Shown here: positions 57,779 through 64,000 of the stretch, in pieces
Layout: each line of letters begins with the position of its first letter
Position numbering within the stretch: position 1 is the first letter of the stretch
DNA from: Vibrio sp. CAU 1672
GTDB lineage: Bacteria; Pseudomonadota; Gammaproteobacteria; Enterobacterales; Vibrionaceae
Assembly (NCBI RefSeq): GCF_029223195.1
Contig: NZ_JARHUF010000007.1
Span: 1 to 64,000 of the forward strand
DNA length: 64,000 bases
Reading direction: 5' to 3'
Translations under genes and position numbers: made by a program
The notes under the pieces: generated by a model
Database searches by the model: none
Seen by the model: the letters and a program-made list of their open reading frames with translations, nothing else
What the model was told of the DNA's origin: nothing

Positions 57779-57841
57779 TGGGAAAACAATTTCATTTATA
57801 CAACTCTATTGGCAGTATTGTAGCGCTTTTCGGAGGCAATT

Positions 57842-58774
57842 TTGGATAAGATTTTTGTAGAAGAGGCGGTATCAGAACTGCATACCCTTCAAGATATGAT
57901 TCGCTGGACTGTGAGCCGCTTTAATGCTGCCAACCTGTTTTACGGTCATGGCACAGATAATGCGTGGGATGAAGCAGTGCAATTGATCCTGCCAACCCTG
58001 TATTTGCCGATCGACGTGCCTCCACATGTGTTGAACTCCCGCCTGACCAGCAGTGAACGGCTGCGGATCGTTGAGCGAGTGGTAAAGCGCATTAACGATC
58101 GCACGCCTACCGCTTACCTGACCAACAAAGCGTGGTTCTGTGGCCTTGAGTTTTATGTTGATGAACGTGTACTGGTGCCGCGTTCACCGATCGGTGAGCT
58201 GATCCAGGCTGAGTTCCAACCTTGGTTGGTGGAAGAGCCGGTTCGGGTTATGGATCTGTGTACCGGCAGTGGCTGTATTGCAATTGCCTGCGCGCATGCG
58301 TTCCCGGATGCCGAGGTCGATGCGATCGATATCTCTACTGACGCGCTTGAGGTAGCAGAACAAAATATTCAGGATCACGGCATGGAGCAACAAGTGTTCC
58401 CAATCCGTTCAGATTTGTTCCGTGATCTGCCAAAAGAGAAGTACAACCTGATTGTGTCGAATCCGCCTTATGTGGATGAAGAAGATATGAACAGCTTACC
58501 GGATGAGTTTACTCATGAGCCGGAGTTAGGTTTAGCGGCCGGTTCAGATGGTCTCAAGCTGGTACGTCGTATTTTGGCGAATGCACCGGACTATCTGACC
58601 GATAACGGTATCCTGATCTGTGAAGTAGGTAACTCGATGATCCACATGATGGAGCAATACCCACAGATCCCATTTACCTGGATCGAGTTCGAAAACGGCG
58701 GGCACGGCGTATTCATGCTCACCCGTGACCAGTTACTGGCTTGTGCAGAAGAGTTCAAACTGTACAAAGACTAA
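57842..58774 (+). CDS. prmB: Ribosomal protein uL3 N5-glutamine methyltransferase PrmB
   Basis: SAM-dependent methyltransferase that modifies a Gln of ribosomal protein L3. 310 residues with the N-terminal helical domain, SAM motif I ([16 protein letters not shown]) and the catalytic NPPY ([13 protein letters not shown]). PrmB rather than PrmC is chosen from the N-terminal domain and context before aroC. Start is TTG 57842 with GGAGG about 7 bases upstream, giving the conserved DKIFVEEAV beginning. Confidence 0.95.
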   Translation: MDKIFVEEAVSELHTLQDMIRWTVSRFNAANLFYGHGTDNAWDEAVQLILPTLYLPIDVPPHVLNSRLTSSERLRIVERVVKRINDRTPTAYLTNKAWFCGLEFYVDERVLVPRSPIGELIQAEFQPWLVEEPVRVMDLCTGSGCIAIACAHAFPDAEVDAIDISTDALEVAEQNIQDHGMEQQVFPIRSDLFRDLPKEKYNLIVSNPPYVDEEDMNSLPDEFTHEPELGLAAGSDGLKLVRRILANAPDYLTDNGILICEVGNSMIHMMEQYPQIPFTWIEFENGGHGVFMLTRDQLLACAEEFKLYKD

Positions 58775-58797
58775 CGCTATCACAAGTGCAAATTCTC

Positions 58798-58827
58798 AAC
58801 GCCGGGCTTAATGCCCGGCGTTTTTTT
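58798..58827 (+). terminator. Terminator after prmB
   Basis: AACGCCGGGC / GCCCGGCGTT, a 10-bp perfect stem with TTAAT loop and a run of seven T. Confidence 0.95.
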
Positions 58828-58975
58828 ATCCGTGGCATGCAGTGCTAAAGCGGGCAAAAATAGTGCATATTTACTCTTTACATCAAAACGTAATAACGCC
58901 ACTATGAATTCACGAAGAATTGGAAGCAGTTGCGTTCCCAACGAGAGGGCGTAGCGACAACAACTTGAGGAAGTA

Positions 58976-60061
58976 ATGGCAGGAAACAGTATCGGACAAC
59001 ATTTCCGGGTGACGACATTCGGGGAAAGTCACGGTATCGCACTGGGATGTATCGTAGACGGATGTCCTCCGGGGCTAGCAATCACCGAAGCAGATCTACA
59101 AACGGATCTTGACCGTCGCCGTCCAGGCACATCGCGTTACACCACCCAGCGTCGTGAACCGGACGAAGTAAAAATTCTTTCCGGCGTGTTTGAAGGCAAA
59201 ACGACGGGCACGTCGATTGGTCTGTTGATCGAGAACACCGACCAACGCTCGAAAGACTATTCGGATATTAAAGACAAGTTCCGTCCAGGACACGCTGATT
59301 ACACATATCATCAAAAATATGGCATTCGCGACTATCGCGGCGGCGGCCGTTCGTCTGCCCGAGAAACTGCCATGCGTGTGGCTGCCGGTGCCATCGCCAA
59401 GAAATATCTCAAAGATGAGTTTGGTGTGGAGATCCGCGCTTACCTGTCACAAATGGGTGACGTGGCGATCGAGAAAGTCGACTGGAGTGAAATCGAAAAC
59501 AACGCGTTTTTCTGCCCGGATGCAGACAAAGTGGACGCGTTTGACCAGCTTATTCGTGACCTGAAGAAACAGGGCGATTCAATTGGTGCTAAGCTTCAGG
59601 TCGTCGCGACCAATGTCCCGGTTGGCCTTGGTGAGCCGGTATTTGACCGTCTGGATGCCGATATTGCCCACGCGTTAATGAGTATAAATGCGGTGAAAGG
59701 GGTAGAAATTGGTGACGGTTTTGACGTGGTTAAGCAAAAAGGCAGTCAGCACCGTGATACGCTTTCTCCTGACGGTTTCGGTAGTAACCATGCTGGCGGT
59801 ATCCTTGGGGGGATCTCGACCGGCCAGGATATCGTGGCTAACATTGCCCTAAAACCAACGTCAAGCATTACGGTTCCGGGTGACACCATCACCAAACAAG
59901 GTGAACCCACTCAATTGATCACCAAAGGGCGTCATGACCCATGCGTCGGGATCCGTGCGGTGCCTATCGCAGAAGCGATGCTGGCGATTGTCGTAATGGA
60001 TCACCTGTTGCGCCATCGTGGTCAAAACCATGGTGTGACGACAGAAACGCCACAGATTTAA
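58976..60061 (+). CDS. aroC: Chorismate synthase AroC
   Basis: Last step of the shikimate pathway: 5-enolpyruvylshikimate-3-phosphate to chorismate, needing reduced FMN. 361 residues with the three family signatures ([18 protein letters not shown] at about 16-33; [20 protein letters not shown] with [11 protein letters not shown]; and [17 protein letters not shown]). Ribosome site GAGGAAGTA before ATG. The prmB-aroC order is common in gammaproteobacteria. Confidence 0.97.
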   Translation: MAGNSIGQHFRVTTFGESHGIALGCIVDGCPPGLAITEADLQTDLDRRRPGTSRYTTQRREPDEVKILSGVFEGKTTGTSIGLLIENTDQRSKDYSDIKDKFRPGHADYTYHQKYGIRDYRGGGRSSARETAMRVAAGAIAKKYLKDEFGVEIRAYLSQMGDVAIEKVDWSEIENNAFFCPDADKVDAFDQLIRDLKKQGDSIGAKLQVVATNVPVGLGEPVFDRLDADIAHALMSINAVKGVEIGDGFDVVKQKGSQHRDTLSPDGFGSNHAGGILGGISTGQDIVANIALKPTSSITVPGDTITKQGEPTQLITKGRHDPCVGIRAVPIAEAMLAIVVMDHLLRHRGQNHGVTTETPQI

Positions 60062-60077
60062 ACTCTGTTGTGAATAT

Positions 60078-60108
60078 AAAAAAGGTTGCTCTTCGAGCAA
60101 CCTTTTTT
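60078..60108. terminator. Bidirectional terminator between aroC and the TRIC-family gene
   Basis: AAAAAAGGTTGCTC / GAGCAACCTTTTTT, a 14-bp perfect stem with a TTC loop and A/T flanks, between convergent genes. Confidence 0.95.
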
Positions 60109-60134
60109 ATTAGCTTTGCAGTGGCAGGCCGCGC

Positions 60135-60758
60135 TTAGTGGAGTGAGCCTTCTGTCTCCAGGTGGAATGAAGGTAAGCGCCATTTAAAGCGCACGGCCGC
60201 CATACGAAGGATGTAACCGATAATCAGAGTGACGATGGTGGCGGTCACGTCCGGTACATTCAACTCCAGCATAGCCAGGTACAATCCAGACGCCAGCAAG
60301 GCAACCGAAGCGTACAGTTCTTCGTGCAATACCAGTGGTGTCTGGCGACAAATCAGGTCACGCAGCAGGCCGCCGAAGACGCCTGTGACTAACGCCGATA
60401 CCATGCAGATACCGGGATGCAAGCCCATACCCAGCGCAATTTTGGTACCGATGATGCTAAATACAATCAGTCCCAGCGCATCCAGACGAATGAACAGCCC
60501 TTTAAGCTTGATGACCCATTTTGCTAAACCAGTGGTGAGTACTCCTGCCACACATGTGATGGCGAGAAATTCGGGGTTTTTAACCCAGCCAAGCGGGTAG
60601 TGACCCAGCAGGATATCGCGCACGGTACCGCCACCGATGGCCGTTGCACTCGCTACCAGCATTACACCAAACCAGTCCATTTTTCTTCGGCCGGCACTTA
60701 AGGCTCCGGTCATGGCTTCAGCCGTGATACCAATGATATACAACACACTTAGCAGCAT
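60135..60758 (-). CDS. TRIC family (UPF0126) membrane protein
   Basis: About 207 residues with seven predicted membrane helices. Two internally repeated UPF0126/TRIC units are visible, each with a Gly-rich kink (ATAIGGGTVRDILLG and GVFGGLLRDLICRQ), matching E. coli YicG/YadS-type proteins. Prokaryotic TRIC proteins form monovalent cation channels. The start is placed at ATG 60758, which gives the usual length; a GTG nine codons earlier is possible. Confidence 0.9.
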   Translation of the reverse strand: MLLSVLYIIGITAEAMTGALSAGRRKMDWFGVMLVASATAIGGGTVRDILLGHYPLGWVKNPEFLAITCVAGVLTTGLAKWVIKLKGLFIRLDALGLIVFSIIGTKIALGMGLHPGICMVSALVTGVFGGLLRDLICRQTPLVLHEELYASVALLASGLYLAMLELNVPDVTATIVTLIIGYILRMAAVRFKWRLPSFHLETEGSLH

Positions 60759-60785
60759 AGGACAACACTCAACATCAAAATACAC

Positions 60786-61088
60786 TGCGCTACGGCTTAA
60801 TAGACCTGAGAGCAGTGGTAATACTCACCAACAAGATTTCAGTATCAGGGGGAATACTAAATATCTCAAACAACATACTCTTAATGGCTGGAAAAACAGC
60901 CATTTGACAGCATAAAAATCAGCCGTGAGTGTAGTGGGAAATGTGATCTGTGACGAATGAGAAAATGTATGGAGAAAAGGCTTTTCAGATTAATAGAGCT
61001 AATAACCAAAAATGTGGGACACCTTTACCTTGTTTATAAAAACAGCGACAATGCACGGTGCATGTCAATTAGAACTACAGAATGACTC
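60786..61088. other. Divergent intergenic region TRIC gene / epmC
   Basis: About 300 bases without a credible open frame, RNA gene or repeat. Presumably contains the promoters of both flanking genes. Confidence 0.35.
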
Positions 61089-61619
61089 ATGACCCACGAA
61101 TACCAAGACCTTATCCGCCTTTTTAATCACACCTTCCTTAAGTCTTTCAACACGAAGTTAGAGCTTGGTGGTGATGAGCCGATTTATCTGCCAGCGGATG
61201 AAAAACAGCCACACCACCGGATTATTTTTGCTCGTGGTTTTTATGCGTCAGCATTGCACGAAATTGCTCATTGGTGCGTCGCCGGGCCGGAGCGCCGCTT
61301 GTTGGAAGATTTTGGTTATTGGTATGAGCCGGATGGCCGGACCGCAGAAGTGCAGGCTGAGTTTGAAAAAGTGGAAATCCGCCCCCAGGCGTATGAATGG
61401 ATTCTGGCACGAAGTGCCGGCTTCCCTTTTAATGTCAGTTGTGACAATCTACACGGCGATTTTGAACCAGACAGACTTGCTTTTATGCACAAGGTGCATA
61501 ACGAGGTAATGGGTATTCTTGAATCGAGCCTTCCACCACGGGTGAAGATGTTGTCTGAAGCACTGCGCGCCTTTTACCACACCAAGCCACTGGAAGCATC
61601 TGACTTTATCGTTAAATAA
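61089..61619 (+). CDS. epmC: Elongation factor P hydroxylase EpmC
   Basis: Hydroxylates the beta-lysyl-lysine of EF-P (formerly YfcM). 176 residues; the metal-binding HEIAHWC motif (about 58-64) and a later conserved acid (YEPDGRTAEVQAEFEKVE) are present. ATG 61089. Followed after 15 bases by a yfcL-like gene, the same pair and the same neighbour mnmC as in E. coli (yfcL-epmC-mnmC). Confidence 0.95.
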   Translation: MTHEYQDLIRLFNHTFLKSFNTKLELGGDEPIYLPADEKQPHHRIIFARGFYASALHEIAHWCVAGPERRLLEDFGYWYEPDGRTAEVQAEFEKVEIRPQAYEWILARSAGFPFNVSCDNLHGDFEPDRLAFMHKVHNEVMGILESSLPPRVKMLSEALRAFYHTKPLEASDFIVK

Positions 61620-61634
61620 CCTCAGAGAAATGCC

Positions 61635-61898
61635 ATGATTATTGAATTTGAAGAAAAACTACTGGAACTGATTGATGCCCGAATTGAAACGGCGTCGGAT
61701 GATGAGCTGTTTGCTGGTGGTTATTTACGTGGTCACATTTCTTTGTCAGCTGCGTCTTGCGAAGAGGATGGCATCAATGATGTGGCAGAGCTGAAGTCCC
61801 GGATTGCACACAGCCTGGAAGCTGCCCGCTCGGAGCTGACTCCGGCGGATCGGGTTATTGTCACCGATTTGTGGCAGGAGCTGCAGGCTCAGGCTTAA
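61635..61898 (+). CDS. yfcL: YfcL family protein
   Basis: 87-residue acidic, mostly helical protein (EFEEKLLELIDARIETASDD; FAGGYLRGHISLS) of the uncharacterised YfcL family. In an operon with epmC, as in E. coli. No function known. Confidence 0.85.
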   Translation: MIIEFEEKLLELIDARIETASDDELFAGGYLRGHISLSAASCEEDGINDVAELKSRIAHSLEAARSELTPADRVIVTDLWQELQAQA

Positions 61899-61968
61899 TG
61901 CCTGTCCAGATCAGGCCTCAATCGTTCGAAATATTCGAATCACGCGCTAAGCTATTGTATATCCGATT

Positions 61969-61999
61969 AAACGCCTCACGATCATCGTGAGGCGTTTTT
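61969..61999. terminator. Bidirectional terminator between yfcL and mnmC
   Basis: AAACGCCTCACGAT (61969-61982) and ATCGTGAGGCGTTT (61984-61997) form a near-continuous perfect stem with a minimal loop and T run; lies between convergent genes. Confidence 0.93.
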
Positions 62000-62011
62000 G
62001 CAGGTAAGGGA

Positions 62012-64000
62012 TTACAGTTCGGTAATGGCTTTACCTTTGCGCAGCTTGCGCACCCACATCCGGCTCGGGTGCAACTCACTCAGGACATCAACCGGCAGCG
62101 GCAGCGGGTCAGCGCAGATTTGCGAGGTCAGCACTTCGGCCAGTAGCGGAGCCGAGCTTAAACCGCGCGAACCCAGCCCCAGCAAACAGAACAGGTTGGG
62201 GTAGTGAGCGATCGGCTCAACCTGGTCGGGCTGTTTACCTTGCAGGTCATGATACTGTGATGCAACTGTCTCCAGGTCGGCAACATTGCCGACAAAAGGC
62301 AAATGATCCCGGCTGACACAGCGGATCCCCTGGCGGGACTGGTTGCCGGAAGTATCGACTTGCGTTACCCAGGTTTGGTTTGGCACGCATCTGGCCAGTT
62401 TAGCACTGTTGTCCTGCTGCGCGTGCGGATCAAACTCCCGATCCAGGTTGTCCCGATCATAGCTGGCACCAATGCAGTGATGCTGGTTGGCAGGGTTGGC
62501 CGGTGTCATATAGCCGTCGTAGCACAGAACGGTTTTCAGTTGTGACAGTGTCTCCGTGGTCGGAATATGGCTGACCTGGCCTTTCACTTTGCCCAGCGGT
62601 AACGCGGCGGTTTGGCTGAGGGCGTCAAAATCATGGCCGTTGGCCACCACCACGGCAGAATGTTCGAACGTGGTGCCATTGACGCTCAGTGACCAGCACT
62701 GGCGGTCTTCATGCCAGTGCAGGGCCTCTACCCGGTGATTGTATTTGGCAGTAAGATGTTGATTATGTTCAAGGTCATCCAGCAGTCCGCGGGTGAGTTC
62801 TGCCGGACACAGCCATCCCCCGAGAGGGTAATGGACTGAGGTGATATCCATCGGCAGGCCGATTGTTTCTGCGGTTTGCTCTGCCGTTAGCGGATGGATC
62901 AGGTCATGGGCAAAGTTGCCAGCCAGCATGTTTTCCAACTTAGTGGTGGATTTGTCGTCCCACATTAACTGGGTAATCCCGCACCAGTCATGGGCAAACG
63001 GGATGCGTTCAGCAGCCTGGCGAATAAACTGACGGGCAAATAAAAATGCCGGAGCAAACACCCGTGAAACTCCGCTGTGGCTGCCGTTCAGCAGCGGGTA
63101 AACCGCCCCCTGGCGATTTCCTGAAGCGCCTTCGGCAGGCTGGGCATCCTGACAGTACAGGGTGACATTTTGCCCGCGCTGAACCAGGGCTTTGGCTAGG
63201 GCGGCACTGGCAATTCCCCCGCCAATAATGGCGATGGAATCGTGGTGAGACGCGGCGTTGCGGGCAAACCAGGGCAGGTGATTGGTCTGTGCGTGGCGCG
63301 TTTCCATAATGCCGGCAATCATGTCGCGCTTGGTGCCAAAGCCTTTGACCTTTTTCATCGTAAAGCCGGACTCAATCAAACCGCGGCGAACAAAACCGGC
63401 AGCGGTAAAAGTGGCAACCGTACAATCTTGTTTGGCTAATTTCGCCATGCCGTCAAACAGGCCCTGATTCCACATCTCCGGGTTTTTACTCGGTGCGAAA
63501 CCATCCAGGAACCAGGCATCGACAATGCCTTGCTCCGGGTAGGGGACCAGCGGCATGCAATCTTTGATGTCACCAAACCACAGATCCAACGTAATCGCCC
63601 CATTTTCGAGTACAATGCGATGGCATTCCGGTACTGCCGGCGGATAGTGTTGCTGGAGCTTTTCAGCGAATGGTGCCAGTTCAGGCCAGGCCTGGTGGGC
63701 TTTTTCCAGATCTTCCTGGCTGAGCGGGTATTTCTCAAAACTGATGAAATGCAATTCTTTTAGCGCAGCCTCTGGATTATCACGCCGAAATTGGCTAAAC
63801 CATTGCCATACGGCTAAGAAATTGAGGCCGGTACCAAAACCGGTTTCACCAATCACGAAACGTCGTTGGTCAAATTCTTGCCATCTTTGTGGGAGATGAT
63901 TTTGCTGGAGGAATACGTAGCGGGTTTCTTCCAGTCCGTTTACATTTGAAAAGTAAACATCATCGAACTGGTCAGAAACAGGGGTTCCTACTTCGTTCCA
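62012..64000 (-). CDS. mnmC: tRNA mnm5s2U34 bifunctional enzyme MnmC (start outside window)
   Basis: Final steps of tRNA wobble uridine modification: FAD-dependent removal of carboxymethyl followed by SAM-dependent methylation. Here 662 residues: N-terminal methyltransferase domain ([15 protein letters not shown]), then the FAD domain ([17 protein letters not shown]). The frame stays open to the right edge, where the N-terminus reads [18 protein letters not shown]; only about ten residues are missing compared with the family length. Confidence 0.95.
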   Translation of the reverse strand, partial: WNEVGTPVSDQFDDVYFSNVNGLEETRYVFLQQNHLPQRWQEFDQRRFVIGETGFGTGLNFLAVWQWFSQFRRDNPEAALKELHFISFEKYPLSQEDLEKAHQAWPELAPFAEKLQQHYPPAVPECHRIVLENGAITLDLWFGDIKDCMPLVPYPEQGIVDAWFLDGFAPSKNPEMWNQGLFDGMAKLAKQDCTVATFTAAGFVRRGLIESGFTMKKVKGFGTKRDMIAGIMETRHAQTNHLPWFARNAASHHDSIAIIGGGIASAALAKALVQRGQNVTLYCQDAQPAEGASGNRQGAVYPLLNGSHSGVSRVFAPAFLFARQFIRQAAERIPFAHDWCGITQLMWDDKSTTKLENMLAGNFAHDLIHPLTAEQTAETIGLPMDITSVHYPLGGWLCPAELTRGLLDDLEHNQHLTAKYNHRVEALHWHEDRQCWSLSVNGTTFEHSAVVVANGHDFDALSQTAALPLGKVKGQVSHIPTTETLSQLKTVLCYDGYMTPANPANQHHCIGASYDRDNLDREFDPHAQQDNSAKLARCVPNQTWVTQVDTSGNQSRQGIRCVSRDHLPFVGNVADLETVASQYHDLQGKQPDQVEPIAHYPNLFCLLGLGSRGLSSAPLLAEVLTSQICADPLPLPVDVLSELHPSRMWVRKLRKGKAITEL

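Noticed and set aside
61925..61939. TTCGAA-ATA-TTCGAA palindrome between yfcL and mnmC
   Set aside because: Short, self-complementary hexamers downstream of two convergent genes; no gene to regulate nearby, so probably chance.

Overview
The window reads as a chromosomal core segment of a Vibrio-type gammaproteobacterium. The evidence is gene content and order: the polar flagellar cluster (flagellins-flaG-fliD-flaI-fliS-flrABC-fliE to fliR-flhB-flhA-flhF-flhG-fliA), followed without a break by cheYZAB, the polar ParA-like parC, parP and cheW, then ccmABCDEFGHI, mlaA, fadL genes, fadIJ, sixA/smrB, prmB, aroC, epmC and mnmC. The species cannot be named from sequence reading alone. No tRNA, rRNA, insertion sequence, phage gene or CRISPR array was seen.

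Layout. 1-5.3 kb: a 5'-truncated flagellin, a complete flagellin with a textbook sigma-28 promoter, flaG, the filament cap gene fliD and the chaperone genes flaI and fliS. 5.3-9.7 kb: the regulators flrA (sigma-54 activator), flrB (sensor kinase) and flrC (response regulator). 9.8-25.7 kb: the MS-ring, C-ring, ATPase, hook-length and export-gate genes. 25.7-28.9 kb: flhF, flhG and fliA, which control polar placement, number and late gene expression. 28.9-36.4 kb: the chemotaxis operon with its pole-tethering module. 36.6-43.7 kb: cytochrome c maturation. 43.8-49.2 kb: mlaA, then on the minus strand two FadL-family porins and an ECF sigma factor with a DUF3379 membrane partner. 49.6-53.1 kb: anaerobic-type beta-oxidation fadIJ. 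53.1-64 kb: a small secreted protein, a large M16 protease, sixA, smrB, prmB, aroC, a TRIC-family membrane protein, epmC, a yfcL-like gene and a 5'-truncated mnmC.

How it works together. Sigma-54 promoters of the GG-N10-GC type stand upstream of flrB, fliE, fliK and flhA, and a sigma-28 site stands upstream of the second flagellin. flrA itself has no such site. This matches the known Vibrio cascade: FlrA with sigma-54 drives flrBC, fliE and flhA, FlrC with sigma-54 drives later genes, and FliA drives late flagellins. FlhF/FlhG and ParC/ParP place flagellum and chemoreceptor array at the same pole. In the lipid section, a FadR-like operator overlaps the predicted fadI start of transcription, and a weaker one lies upstream of the second fadL.

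The most notable signals are: a sigma-54 promoter built into a perfect 15-bp inverted repeat between flrA and flrB; 20 tandem GAGCCA hexamers inside parP; three 15-residue repeats in the CheA linker; a duplicated IPGW motif in the FliD insertion; a 31-bp near-palindrome before flrA; and an orphan terminator between the ECF sigma gene and fadI that suggests a small RNA. I found no clearly new multi-gene system; the window is mostly conserved core genome.
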